Below, one piece after another: positions 52,795-62,222 of a stretch of DNA of 64,000 nt (position 1 is its first letter; every line of letters starts with the position of its first letter). Source of the DNA: Pseudodesulfovibrio portus (GTDB taxonomy: Bacteria > Desulfobacterota > Desulfovibrionia > Desulfovibrionales > Desulfovibrionaceae); NCBI RefSeq assembly GCF_026000375.1, contig NZ_AP026708.1, forward strand, positions 1,738,501-1,802,500, written 5' to 3'. A model generated the notes under the pieces. It saw only the letters and a program-made list of their open reading frames with translations. It did no database searches and was not told where the DNA came from. The position numbers were made by a program, and so were the translations under genes.

Positions 52795-53655
52795 ATGAGC
52801 ATAGACCTTCACACCCATTCCACCGCTTCCGACGGCACCCTGTCCCCCACCGAACTGGTCAAGCTGGCCAAGGATTCCGGCCTGGACGCCATCGCCATCA
52901 CCGACCACGACACCTTCCAGGGCGTCCCCGAGGCGCTGGCGGCAGGGGAAAAATACGGCATCGAAGTCATTCCCGGCACCGAACTCAGCCTGGAATCCCC
53001 CGAGGGCGCCGGCTGGATTCACGTGGTCGGCCTGTGGCTGCCCGAAGAGGCCCCGGAACTCCAAAAAGCCCTGGATTGGGTCATCGAGGGACGGGCCAAC
53101 CGCAACCACGAGATCGTGGACAAGCTCCGCAAGCTTGGCGTGAATACCACCTACGAAGCCATCGCCGCCCGGGCCAAAGGAACCGTGGGCCGTCCCCACT
53201 TCGCCCAGGAGCTGCTGGCGCTGGGCGTGGTCTCGTCCATCGACGAGGCCTTCAAGGTCTGGCTCGGCGACCACGGCCGCGCCTACGTGCCCAAACGCAA
53301 GCTCACCCCGGAACAGGCCTTGCCCATCCTGAACAACATAGGGGCCACCTCCATCCTGGCCCACCCGTTTGCCCTGAATCTCAATCATGCCGAGACCGAA
53401 AGGGTCGTCAAGGACCTGATGGGACTCGGCCTGGACGGCATCGAGGTCTACTACTCCGAGCATTCGGACGCCGACACCAAGGCCTACGGCGAAATGGCCG
53501 AACGCCTCGGACTGCTCAAATCCGGCGGGTCCGACTTCCACGGCACCAACAAACCCAAGATCTCCCTGGGCAAGGGCAAGGGTGCGCTCCACGTCCCCTA
53601 CGAAATCCTTGAAAAGATGAAAGAAAACCGCCGGGCCAAGGGGCTGCCCGTCTAG
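52795..53655 (+). CDS. PHP-domain phosphoesterase (YciV/RNase AM-like)
   Basis: A 286-residue metal-dependent phosphoesterase. It has the four PHP motifs: DLHTHSTASDG at the start, ITDHDTFQGV, PGTELSL, and GGSDFHGTNKP near the C terminus, with ILAHPFALN between them. The product class includes 3',5'-nucleotide phosphatase and 5'-3' RNase AM. ATG 52795 is chosen because it begins directly with the first motif; the ribosome site is weak. Confidence 0.88.
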   Translation: MSIDLHTHSTASDGTLSPTELVKLAKDSGLDAIAITDHDTFQGVPEALAAGEKYGIEVIPGTELSLESPEGAGWIHVVGLWLPEEAPELQKALDWVIEGRANRNHEIVDKLRKLGVNTTYEAIAARAKGTVGRPHFAQELLALGVVSSIDEAFKVWLGDHGRAYVPKRKLTPEQALPILNNIGATSILAHPFALNLNHAETERVVKDLMGLGLDGIEVYYSEHSDADTKAYGEMAERLGLLKSGGSDFHGTNKPKISLGKGKGALHVPYEILEKMKENRRAKGLPV

Positions 53656-53737
53656 CCGCCGAAGCACGGTCCCGACCGCCGGGAAAGCCCTGTTTTTCTG
53701 TTTGGCTATCCGCAAGGGTTTGTTATAGTCTGCCGCC

Positions 53738-55138
53738 ATGCCCGACGTTCGCCCGTATACACCCGAGTTGCTCGCCCCGGCAGGGGACATGGAGAAACTG
53801 GAGACCGCCATCCTCTACGGCGCGGACGCCGTGTATCTGGGCGGCGAAGGGTTGAACCTCCGGGCCGGAGCCGGGGGGTTCGACAAGGAAGGCCTCGCAA
53901 AGGCCATCGAAAAGGCGCACAAGGCGAACGTCAAGGTGTATTACACCCTCAACGTCTACCCCCGCCAGTCGCACATGAAAGAGGTGCACAGGCAGATCGA
54001 CATGCTCGGCGAGCTGCGCCCCGACGGCGTCATCGCCGCCGACCCCGGCGTGATCCGGCTGCTCAGACGCGAACTGACGGACATCCCGGTACACGTCTCA
54101 ACCCAGGCCAACACCTCCAACAGCGAAGCGGTCCGGTTCTGGCGCGAGGCCGGGGCCAAGCGCGTCAACGTGGCCCGCGAACTGCGGTCCGGCGAACTGG
54201 TCGAGATGCTGAAGACCGTGCGCAAGCAGATGCCCACCATGGAGCTCGAGGTGTTCGTGCACGGGTCAATGTGCATGGCCGTGTCCGGCCGCTGCTACAT
54301 GTCCGCCCTGCTCAACGACCGGCCCGGCAACCTCGGCGAATGCTCCCACCCCTGCCGGTACGAATACCGGCCCTCGGCCATCACCTTCGAGGAACGCACC
54401 CGGCCCGGGCAACCGCTCTGGGAAATCCGCGAATACGGCACGGACGCGGCTGACGAGTTCACCTTCGACACCCCGGACGAAGACTTCACCTTTGCTCCGC
54501 TCGGCGACGACGAGCCCACGCCCGGCCCCGTTGCCGACCCGGCCCTGTCCATGGCGCTGGACTCCGGCGGCTGGACCAAATTCTTCGCCGCCGAAGACCT
54601 CTGCCTGCTCCACTACCTGGAATGGCTGTCGCGCATGAAGGTGGCGTCCGTAAAGCTTGAGGGCAGGACCAAAAGCTCGGCCTACCTCGCCCAGGTGGTG
54701 GACGGCTACCGGACCGCGCTCAACGATATCGCCCACTCCCGGTTCCAGCCCGAAAAATACCTGTCCGAACTGGTCAACGCCGCGTCCCGTCCCCTGACCA
54801 CCGGCTTCTTCGACCCGGACAACCGGGGAGCCATCGCCGAGCCGCCCGCGCCCGGCGAAAAACGCCCGGTCCTGGCCCGCGTGCTCACCGCCCTGGCCGC
54901 CGGTCGCTGGCTCATCCAGACAAAATCCCGCTGGGACACCTCCCGGGACATGGAACTGCTCATCCCCGGCCTCATCCGACCCCGCATCTCCCCCGAAGAC
55001 TACGGCCTGGAAAACGACCAGCGCGTGGGCATCGACGTCTCCCATCCCGGACAGAAGGGCATCCTCATCTGCGACCACCCCGAGATCAAACCGGGCATGT
55101 TCATCAGAAAAACCTGGGATATGGACGAGATAGATTAA
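53738..55138 (+). CDS. U32-family peptidase-like protein (RlhA/TrhP type)
   Basis: A 466-residue U32 protein. It contains ELLAPAGDMEKLETAI, STQANTSNSEAVRFWREAGA, and the family signature ELEVFVHGSMCMAVSGRCYM, followed by LGECSHPCRYEY. The Cys residues bind an Fe-S cluster or metal in related enzymes. An acidic insertion (about 220-275) is unusual, and an extra C-terminal domain (about 380-460) is present. RlhA and TrhP hydroxylate rRNA or tRNA bases; that role is the likely one. A terminator follows. Confidence 0.85.
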   Translation: MPDVRPYTPELLAPAGDMEKLETAILYGADAVYLGGEGLNLRAGAGGFDKEGLAKAIEKAHKANVKVYYTLNVYPRQSHMKEVHRQIDMLGELRPDGVIAADPGVIRLLRRELTDIPVHVSTQANTSNSEAVRFWREAGAKRVNVARELRSGELVEMLKTVRKQMPTMELEVFVHGSMCMAVSGRCYMSALLNDRPGNLGECSHPCRYEYRPSAITFEERTRPGQPLWEIREYGTDAADEFTFDTPDEDFTFAPLGDDEPTPGPVADPALSMALDSGGWTKFFAAEDLCLLHYLEWLSRMKVASVKLEGRTKSSAYLAQVVDGYRTALNDIAHSRFQPEKYLSELVNAASRPLTTGFFDPDNRGAIAEPPAPGEKRPVLARVLTALAAGRWLIQTKSRWDTSRDMELLIPGLIRPRISPEDYGLENDQRVGIDVSHPGQKGILICDHPEIKPGMFIRKTWDMDEID

Positions 55139-55175
55139 CGGATTCCCGCTGCCGAATGCCCTGAAGGATTCCCGC

Positions 55176-55260
55176 AAAAAAACGCCGCGCCATGCTTCAC
55201 GCATGGCGCGGCGCTCCTCATTGCATCCTATGCGAATCGCCAACCGGCACGACAGGCCCT
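55176..55260. repeat. Copy 2 of the 85-bp convergent-end element
   Basis: Aligns without gaps to 5555-5639 (about 62 of 85 identical). It includes the ATCGCCAACCG block at 55236-55246. It lies between the convergent U32 and RND genes. Confidence 0.65.
55184..55212. terminator. Terminator hairpin inside copy 2
   Basis: A perfect 12-bp GC stem (55184-55195 with 55201-55212, loop TTCAC), preceded by seven A. It would terminate the minus-strand RND gene best, because its T run is on that side. Confidence 0.75.
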
Positions 55261-55263
55261 TCC

Positions 55264-58200
55264 CTACTCCTTCCCCCCGTACAAAGCATAATAGCCGCTC
55301 GGCACGACCACCAGGGTGAACAGGGTGGAGGCCACCAGCCCGAAGATGAGCGCCCAGGCCAAACCGGAGAAGATCGGGTCCAGGGTGATGGGCCAGGCCC
55401 CCAGGGCGGTGGTCAGGGCGGTGAGCACGATGGGCCGCATGCGCACGGCGCCGGACAGGGTAATGGCCTCTTTCATGGGCTTGCCGCTTTTGACCTCGGA
55501 CTGGATGAACTCGATGAGCACCAGGGAGTTGCGGATGACGATGCCGCCCAGCGCGATCATGCCGATCATGGACGTGGCGGTGAAGAACACCGGGTCGTTG
55601 TAGCCGCCCACGGTAGTCCCGGCCATGAGATTGAGCAGCCAGAACCCGGGCAGGATGCCGAGCAGGGTCAGCGGGATGGCGGACATGATCAAAAGGGGCA
55701 TGACGAACGAGCCGGTCTGGGCCACCAGCAGGATGAAGATGCCGAGCAGGGCTGCGGCATTGGCCAGACCCAGGTCGCGGAACACGTCCAGGGTGATCTT
55801 CCATTCGCCCTCGCCCGCCCACTCGGCGCTGGTTCCGGGCGGCATGGGGTCGTCGTTGAGCTTGGATTGCAGGTCGATGACCGCCTCTCCCGGCGGAACG
55901 CCCGCAGTGTCGGCGAACACGTAGGCCACGCGCTTGAGATTCTTGTGGTAGATGGGCTGCGGGGCCGGGACCGTGTGAAACGTGCCCAACTCGGCCAGGG
56001 GCACCATGGCACCGGCCGAGGTCTTCATGCGTAGGGACCCCAGAGACTCGGGGCCGCTCCTGAGGCCGACCGGCAGCACCACGCGCACCGGCAGGGGTTG
56101 GCGTTCCCGTGACCTGTGCACGGACGCGGGCACACTGCCGGACAACGCCAGGCGCAGGGTCTCCACCACGTCAGCGGCGGTGACGCCGTGCAGGGCGGCC
56201 TTTTCCTTGTCCAGCACGAAGTCGACCATGTCGCGTTCGGTGTCGGCCGAGTCGTCCAAGTCCACCAGACCGTGGTATTCAGCCATCTGTGCGCCGACAT
56301 GTTTTGCGCCGAGAATCAGGGTGGAGTAGTCCAGATCCGGACGGCCGTAAATCTCCGTCGTCAGCGTGGCTATGACCGGCGGGCCGGGCGGCAGTTCCAC
56401 CAGCTTGAGGGCGGCACCATGCTTGGCGGCGATGGCCGCCAGGTCATTGCGCAGCCGCAATCCGATGGCGTGGGATTGGGTATCCCGGTCGTCCTTGTGC
56501 AGCAGGTTGACCCGGATGTCCGCCAGGTTGGGCTGTTCTCGCCAGTAATAGTGGCGGACCATTCCGTTGAAATCCATGGGCGACGGCGTACCGGCAAAGG
56601 TTATGAAATTGGTCACTTCTGGCACGGTGCGCAGATAGGTTTCGAAATCGCGCACCACCCTGTCCGTGCGCTCCAGCGTCGCTCCTTCGGGCATGTCGAT
56701 GAGAATTTGGAACTCGTTCTTGTTGTCGAACGGCAGCATCTTGAGCGGCACCAGACGCAGGAGCACCAACCCGCAACACAACAGCAGCCCGCCGAGGATA
56801 CCGTAAAGGAGCAGCTTGCGGTTGCGCGCCTTGTCCAGCAGCGGCGTGATCGCCCTGGTGTAGACGGCCAGCAGGCGCGGGTTGACGTTCGGCGTCCCCT
56901 CCTGCGCGGATGGCCCGGACTTGAAGCGGTCCTTGAGCAGCAGATAGGCCAGCCAGGGGACGACGGTCAGCGAAGCCACGGTGGAAAAGGTCACGGTCAG
57001 GGGGACGTTGGCGGCCATGGGGGCCATATACGGTCCCATCATGCCGGTGATGAAGAACAGCGGCGTGAAGGACACGATGATGGCCAGGCTGGACAGAATG
57101 ACCGGCGGCAGGACTTCCTGCACGGCAGCCAGGGTGGCCTCCATAGGCACCCGCAGCCCCATGCGGATGTGACGCTGGATGTTGTCCACGTTGGTGATGG
57201 GATCGTCCACCACCATGCCCAGTGACAGGATCAGGGCGAACAGGGTCACCCTGTTGATGGTGTAGCCGAGGAAGAGGTTGACCACCAGTGCCAGGGCAAA
57301 GCTGATGGGCACGGACAGGGCCACCACCATGGCCTCGCGCCAGCCCATGGTCAGAGCGAGCAGGACGACCACGGTGATGATGGCGAACGTCAGGGACGAG
57401 AGCAGCTCGTTGACCTTGGCCTGGGCGGTTTCACCATAATTGCGGGTCACGGTCACGGACAAGCCCTCAGGCAGGACCGTGCGCTCAAGTTCCTTGGCCT
57501 TTTCCAGCACGGTGTCCGCCACATTCACGGCATTGACGCCCTTTTTCTTTGACAGCCCTATGGTCACCGAAGGCCGTGAGATTGCTTCGGGCTTGCCGCC
57601 CATACCGGTCATGTACAGGTCGGAGAAGCCGATTCGCGAATAGCTGGTCGGCTCCTGGGGGCCGTCGACGATGTCGGCCACGTCGCGCAGGTACACGGGT
57701 TTGCCGTCGAACACGCCCACCACCAGGGAGGCAGCGTCATCGGCGGACAGAAGAAAAGATTGGGAGACCACCGGCGTAACCTGGTCGTGGCGCACGAAGT
57801 CGCCGGCGGCCAGGGAGCGGTCCGCTCCCTTGAGGGCGCGGTACACTTCCATGGGCGAGACGTGGAACCCGGCCAGGCGTTCGGGGCGGATCTCCACCCG
57901 CACCTCCCGAGAACGGCCGGAATGCAGGGTAACCCGAGACACGTCCTCAACCTCGGCCAGCCGGTGGAACAGTTCTTCGGCCATGCGGCGCAGGTCGTGA
58001 TCGGAATAGGCGTCCTCGAAGCCGTGATCCGCGTGCAAGGTCAAGGCCACGATGGGCACATCGTCGATCTCCACCGGCTTGACCACCCACCCGGCCACGA
58101 TGGCCGGAGCCAGATCCTGATTCTTGAGAATGGTGTTGTGCAGCTTGATGAGAGAATCTTCGCGGTCCTCGCCCACAAAGAAGCGGACCGTGACAGCCGT

Positions 58201-58497
58201 CATGTCCTTGCGCGAAATGGAGTAGACGTACTCCACGCCGTCGATCTGCCACAGCAGCCGCTCAAGTGGGGCGGTGACAAGCTTCTCCACCTCCTCGGCG
58301 GACGCCCCCGGCACCTGGACCATGACGTCGGCCATGGGCACCACGATCTGCGGTTCCTCTTCTCGCGGAGTGACCAGAACTGCAGCCACGCCGAAAACGA
58401 TGGAGGCCATGATCAGAATGACCGACATCTGGGAAGTCAGAAAGACACGGACAAAGGAGGGCAGAATGCCCTTGACGGGAGTATCGTCGGCACTCAT
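55264..58497 (-). CDS. RND efflux transporter, inner-membrane pump
   Basis: A 1077-residue RND pump. Twelve membrane helices in two groups of six are visible. The porter loops are large, and the proton-relay helix has LILSLGMVVDDPITNVDNIQ (two adjacent Asp residues). IALGGIVIRNSLVLIEFIQS is the second-half counterpart. It uses proton flow to export drugs, metals or lipids. The best-matching class cannot be fixed from the sequence alone. The start overlaps the adaptor stop codon (TGATG), so both are one operon. No outer-membrane channel gene is in the window. Confidence 0.93.
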   Translation of the reverse strand: MSADDTPVKGILPSFVRVFLTSQMSVILIMASIVFGVAAVLVTPREEEPQIVVPMADVMVQVPGASAEEVEKLVTAPLERLLWQIDGVEYVYSISRKDMTAVTVRFFVGEDREDSLIKLHNTILKNQDLAPAIVAGWVVKPVEIDDVPIVALTLHADHGFEDAYSDHDLRRMAEELFHRLAEVEDVSRVTLHSGRSREVRVEIRPERLAGFHVSPMEVYRALKGADRSLAAGDFVRHDQVTPVVSQSFLLSADDAASLVVGVFDGKPVYLRDVADIVDGPQEPTSYSRIGFSDLYMTGMGGKPEAISRPSVTIGLSKKKGVNAVNVADTVLEKAKELERTVLPEGLSVTVTRNYGETAQAKVNELLSSLTFAIITVVVLLALTMGWREAMVVALSVPISFALALVVNLFLGYTINRVTLFALILSLGMVVDDPITNVDNIQRHIRMGLRVPMEATLAAVQEVLPPVILSSLAIIVSFTPLFFITGMMGPYMAPMAANVPLTVTFSTVASLTVVPWLAYLLLKDRFKSGPSAQEGTPNVNPRLLAVYTRAITPLLDKARNRKLLLYGILGGLLLCCGLVLLRLVPLKMLPFDNKNEFQILIDMPEGATLERTDRVVRDFETYLRTVPEVTNFITFAGTPSPMDFNGMVRHYYWREQPNLADIRVNLLHKDDRDTQSHAIGLRLRNDLAAIAAKHGAALKLVELPPGPPVIATLTTEIYGRPDLDYSTLILGAKHVGAQMAEYHGLVDLDDSADTERDMVDFVLDKEKAALHGVTAADVVETLRLALSGSVPASVHRSRERQPLPVRVVLPVGLRSGPESLGSLRMKTSAGAMVPLAELGTFHTVPAPQPIYHKNLKRVAYVFADTAGVPPGEAVIDLQSKLNDDPMPPGTSAEWAGEGEWKITLDVFRDLGLANAAALLGIFILLVAQTGSFVMPLLIMSAIPLTLLGILPGFWLLNLMAGTTVGGYNDPVFFTATSMIGMIALGGIVIRNSLVLIEFIQSEVKSGKPMKEAITLSGAVRMRPIVLTALTTALGAWPITLDPIFSGLAWALIFGLVASTLFTLVVVPSGYYALYGGKE

Positions 58498-59630
58498 CAC
58501 TGGCCTCCGTCGCCGCTGAAGCCGATGCCCAGGGTCTCGCCACCGGACAGCCCGGACAGGACCTCGACCCTGCCGTCAAGATTTTTTCCGGTCCGCACGT
58601 ACACGGGCAGCCAGTTGTCGCCGTCCCTGACCATGACCGTTTCCAGCTGGCCCACGCGGGTGATGGCCCGCTCGGGCACGAGCACGGCCTCCTCCTGTCC
58701 CAGGGGCACCAGAAGGCGGCCGAACATGCCGGGATACAGGCCGGGCACCTCGGGCAGCCGGACCTTGACCAGGAAGGAGCGGGTCACCGGGTCGGCCAGG
58801 GGCTCGATCTCGGCCACTTCGCCTGCCAGGACCTCGCCTCCGAGGGCGGTCACCTTGACCGAAAGCTTGTCATGCAGGGAAATTCTGCCGATGAGCGACT
58901 CGCGGACCATGGCCTCCAGTTGCAGGGAGCCCCCGGTCTGCAGGGAAAGCAATTCCTTGCCGGGAAAGGCGAGGTCTCCGGGCTCCACGAGACGCCTGGC
59001 CACTTCTCCGGACTCCTGGGCCGTGATGGTGGTGTAGCCCAGCCCTATCTCGGCCTCCTCGACCACCTTGCCCGCCTCGCGGACGCGGGCCTCGGCAGCG
59101 GCCACGCCCTGTTCGGCCTGGCCCAACCCGGCCTTGGCCTGCAGAAAGGCGGACTCCGACTTTTCCATCTCCTCGGCCGTGACCACCTTCTGCTCGAACA
59201 GGGTGTTCATGCGCTTGTACGTGGACTCGGCCTTGGCAAAGGCGGCCTTGGCAGCGGCCAGCACGTCGCGGGCCTGCCTGGTCATGGAAGCGGCGGAAGA
59301 CTTGGCCTGTATGGAGCGCTCCAACTGGGCCTGGGAGGCCTGGCTGTCCAAAACCAGCAACGTTTCGCCCGCGTTGACCTTGTCACCGGGCCTGACCAGC
59401 ACCTTGAGCACCCGGCCCGTGACCTGGGCCTCGACGCGGGTGTCGGTCTTGGCCTTGACCGTGCCCACGGCCTCGTGCAGCCGGGGAAGGGGGACCCGCT
59501 CGGCCATGGCCGTTGCCGACGGCTTGAAGGAAGGAACGGACGCGTCCCGGGACGGCGTGTCGGACCCGCAGGCCGTCAGGATGAACACGGCCAGCACGAC
59601 AAGAAACGGTGAAAGGAATTTTGTCATCAT
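58497..59630 (-). CDS. RND efflux adaptor (membrane fusion protein), lipoprotein
   Basis: A 377-residue periplasmic adaptor. The signal peptide ends with lipobox LTACGS, and a lipidated Cys follows. A barrel-sandwich pair (GTVKAKTDTRVEAQVTGRVL and VRPGDKVNAGETLL) flanks an alpha-hairpin of about 100 residues rich in Ala/Glu. The beta-barrel and C-terminal domains are present. It links the pump to an outer-membrane channel. Start 59630 or 59627 (two ATG in a row). Confidence 0.92.
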   Translation of the reverse strand: MMTKFLSPFLVVLAVFILTACGSDTPSRDASVPSFKPSATAMAERVPLPRLHEAVGTVKAKTDTRVEAQVTGRVLKVLVRPGDKVNAGETLLVLDSQASQAQLERSIQAKSSAASMTRQARDVLAAAKAAFAKAESTYKRMNTLFEQKVVTAEEMEKSESAFLQAKAGLGQAEQGVAAAEARVREAGKVVEEAEIGLGYTTITAQESGEVARRLVEPGDLAFPGKELLSLQTGGSLQLEAMVRESLIGRISLHDKLSVKVTALGGEVLAGEVAEIEPLADPVTRSFLVKVRLPEVPGLYPGMFGRLLVPLGQEEAVLVPERAITRVGQLETVMVRDGDNWLPVYVRTGKNLDGRVEVLSGLSGGETLGIGFSGDGGQ

Positions 59631-59779
59631 GGGCCCTGCATAGCACAAGACGGCAACAATCCGCTACGGGGTTTGTTCCCGAACCGCGCACCGTTACGCA
59701 ATATCGACAAACAAAATTGCACCCAACGGAAATACGCGGTATTCATTGTCATCACAAACCTCCTGCCGACGAGGACCCC

Positions 59780-60730
59780 ATGGACCACGCAACAGCCACG
59801 CTCAACCAGGTTCTGCCCATCCTGCTGCTCATCGTGCTCGGCCACCAGATGCGTTCGCGCGGCTGGTTCCGCGAGTCGCACATGGAAGGGCTCAAGTGGC
59901 TGGTCATCAACGTGGCCCTGCCCTCGGTCCTGTTCCTCTCGTTCCTCAGCCTGGAGCTCAAGGTCTCCTACCTGGCGGTCATGGTCATGATGTTCGTGCT
60001 CTGCATCGCCCTTTACGGCGCGGGCGTGATCATCCAGCGGGTGTTCTCCATCGACCACCCGTATTTCCCGCTGCTCATCACCGGGTTCGAGTTCGGCATG
60101 CTCGGCGTGTCCCTGTTCGGGGCCACCTACGGGCTGGAGCAGATCGGCTACATCGCGGTCATCGGCCTGGGGCACGAGTTCTTCATCTGGTTCCCGTTCC
60201 TGTCCCTGCTGCTCATCCGGCGCGACGGCATCCGCGACGTGACCACCCTGGCCACGGCCTTTCTCAAGGCCCCGCCCATCATCGCCATCATCTGCGGCAT
60301 CGCCCTGAACCTGCTCGGCCTGAACCAGGGGCTGCACGCCTGGCCCGTTACCGGCGGGATGCTGGCCACCCTCAAGTTCGCGGGCAACATGATCATCCCG
60401 CTGATCCTGGTCATCGTGGGCTTCGGCTTCAAGCTGGACGCCCACGGCATCAAGGACGTGCTCGTGGCGGTGGGCGTGCGCATGGCCATCCTCATCCCCA
60501 CGGCCCTGATCCTGGGCAGAGTGGTCCTGCACGGCATGCTCGGCCTGGAACGCGGCTTCGAGGCCGGCCTGTTCGTCATGCTCATCCTGCCCCCGCCCTT
60601 CATCATCCCCCTGTTCATGAAGGCCGAAGACCGCGAGGAGCGGCGCTACGTGAACAACGTGCTGACCGTGAACACCGCCTTTTCCCTGCTCGCCTTCGGG
60701 ATATACCTGGCCTTCAACCCGGGCTTGTAG
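59780..60730 (+). CDS. AEC-family transporter (auxin efflux carrier-like)
   Basis: A 316-residue protein with about ten membrane helices in two five-helix halves. The first helix pair is LNQVLPILLLIVLGHQMRSR, and the halves are joined by a cytoplasmic loop near residue 155. The family includes MdcF-type malonate/malate and other weak-acid transporters. GAGGA precedes ATG 59780. The substrate is unknown. It is divergent from the RND adaptor. Confidence 0.85.
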   Translation: MDHATATLNQVLPILLLIVLGHQMRSRGWFRESHMEGLKWLVINVALPSVLFLSFLSLELKVSYLAVMVMMFVLCIALYGAGVIIQRVFSIDHPYFPLLITGFEFGMLGVSLFGATYGLEQIGYIAVIGLGHEFFIWFPFLSLLLIRRDGIRDVTTLATAFLKAPPIIAIICGIALNLLGLNQGLHAWPVTGGMLATLKFAGNMIIPLILVIVGFGFKLDAHGIKDVLVAVGVRMAILIPTALILGRVVLHGMLGLERGFEAGLFVMLILPPPFIIPLFMKAEDREERRYVNNVLTVNTAFSLLAFGIYLAFNPGL

Positions 60731-61247
60731 CCCGCGCCTCGGACCGGACCGGCGGTTCCCCGCGAGGAACCGCGGCACTTCCAGGTGCCTTCTTGTCTTC
60801 GGCATGGGGTCGGGTACGCTCCACGGGCGCACCCACGGGTACACCGCGATCAGCGGTCGCCCGAATCCGCCCCGAAACCCCGTGCGGGCAGACTGACTGT
60901 AGCCACCGGCGGCACGGTCTCTCCGACTTCCCGACAGGGAGGGGCCCCCGCCTTTTCAAAGTCGCAGGACACACCATGCCGGAATTCAGGCGCAAAAAAA
61001 GTGCGCTGACCGGTTTGCCCGGCGGTCCCCGATCGTTTTCCCTCGATCACGGGCTTCATGCGCACACTATTTTGTGATGAATCGCGACTCGTTTCGCTGA
61101 TATATGGTTGACTGGCTTTTAACGGGGAGCACCCTCCGTTCGGGTTGCTGAAAATCTATGTCATGGGCAGTGCCCTCATGGCCTTCTTTGGTACTCTATA
61201 AATAAGCATCAAAAGCGGATTGTCCAGTGGCCGGAGCCGGAAATTCC
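60731..61247. other. 517-bp gap with no supported gene
   Basis: No convincing coding frame. An 8-bp hairpin (60752-60759 with 60766-60773) follows the AEC gene. 60780-61000 is GC-rich with several short inverted repeats. 61075-61215 is A/T-richer, with TTGACT near 61108. No known RNA family (6S, SRP, RNase P, tmRNA, tRNA) was recognised. It separates two convergent transcription units, so it may simply hold terminators. Confidence 0.35.
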
Positions 61248-61901
61248 CTACTTGACGCTCCTGACCACGGCCCCTTTCTCGCGGTCCGGGACCAACTCGT
61301 AGATGCGGTCCGCGCTGCCCGCGAACAGGTCCAGGGGGTGGTGGCTGATGATCAGCAACTGAAGTTTCAGGCGGCGGGCGATCTCGTTGATGAGCTGCAT
61401 GAATTTCGGGATGAGCGCGGGCCGGAGCCAGCAATCCTGCTCGTCCAGCACCAGGAAGGGCCGGTGGCGTTCCTCGGGCAGTTGGGAAAGGGCGATGAGC
61501 CGCAGCCCCACGGACAGGATGTTGCAGACCGATCCGCCCTGGCCGGACATGATGTCCTCGATCTCCTCCTCCCTGCCCTGGTTGCGGATCTGGAAATGGA
61601 TCTGAAGCCGGTTGGACTTGACCTCGCGTTCGGTGACCACCACCCGGTCCTGGCCCAATATCTCGCGAATGGCGTGGGTCAGGTTGGCCTCCACCTCGTC
61701 CAGGATCTTGCCGAACAGGGCGGTGGACAGCTCCTCGAGCCTGTCCCGGGCCTTGGGCGCGAGTACCAGGAACTCCTCCGCATCCGCAAGCTTGGCGCGC
61801 ACGCGACTGTGCTCGGAATGCAGCCCTTCGGCCAGGGCCGAGAGCCTGTGGCAACGTCTCTCGATGAGGCGCAGGGTTTCCCGCTCTTCGTGCAGGGACA
61901 C
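61248..61901 (-). CDS. Rad50/SbcC-like ATPase, C-terminal (Walker B) half
   Basis: A 217-residue protein. A short helical head (about 1-80) leads to an ABC-type ATPase lobe. It has a signature-like SGQGGSVCNILSVGLRLIAL, Walker B LVLDEQDCWLRPALI and the switch His in LLIISHHPLDLFAG. There is no Walker A, so it cannot bind ATP alone and needs the N-terminal half. It starts with GTG directly after the TAG of the 106-residue coil gene, in the same frame, with GGAGG eight bases upstream. In Rad50/SbcC these parts are one chain. Confidence 0.85.
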   Translation of the reverse strand: MSLHEERETLRLIERRCHRLSALAEGLHSEHSRVRAKLADAEEFLVLAPKARDRLEELSTALFGKILDEVEANLTHAIREILGQDRVVVTEREVKSNRLQIHFQIRNQGREEEIEDIMSGQGGSVCNILSVGLRLIALSQLPEERHRPFLVLDEQDCWLRPALIPKFMQLINEIARRLKLQLLIISHHPLDLFAGSADRIYELVPDREKGAVVRSVK

Positions 61902-62222
61902 CTACTCGCCCTCCACCCCGTTCTCGACCTTGGCCAGGTCGGCCTGGATGGTGGTGATGTGCTCGCGGTATCCGGCGACCATCTCCTCGTTCTGCCGTCG
62001 CTTTTGTTCAAGCAACGCTTGAAGTTCTTCCATGTCGCTGGTGCCGTACTCGGCCTCTGCCTGGCGCTTGAGCGATTCGAGCTGCTCGGTCAGGTTGGCC
62101 ACGTCCTGCTCGGTGCGGACCTTGCGGTCGCGCAACTGCTCGTACTGCTGCCTGAGTTCGTTCAACTCCCGCTCGACCAGGTTGTCCCGGGCCGCATCGG
62201 CCTGATTGGCTTGATTATTCAC
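61902..62222 (-). CDS. Coiled-coil protein, probable return coil of the split Rad50
   Basis: A 106-residue protein made almost entirely of charged heptads (ERELNELRQQYEQLRDRKVR, EDVANLTEQLESLKRQAEAE). It starts with GTG, with AGGAGG nine bases upstream, and overlaps the nuclease gene by eight bases. It ends in TAG, and the Walker B gene continues in the same frame. A single stop codon therefore divides what would be one 324-codon coil-plus-ATPase frame. Alternatives are two separate subunits, a nonsense mutation, or stop-codon read-through. Confidence 0.75.
   Translation of the reverse strand: MNNQANQADAARDNLVERELNELRQQYEQLRDRKVRTEQDVANLTEQLESLKRQAEAEYGTSDMEELQALLEQKRRQNEEMVAGYREHITTIQADLAKVENGVEGE

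Noticed and set aside
60785-61009. 74-codon plus-strand frame in the 517-bp gap
   Set aside because: No ribosome site, no recognisable motif, and composition typical of chance frames.
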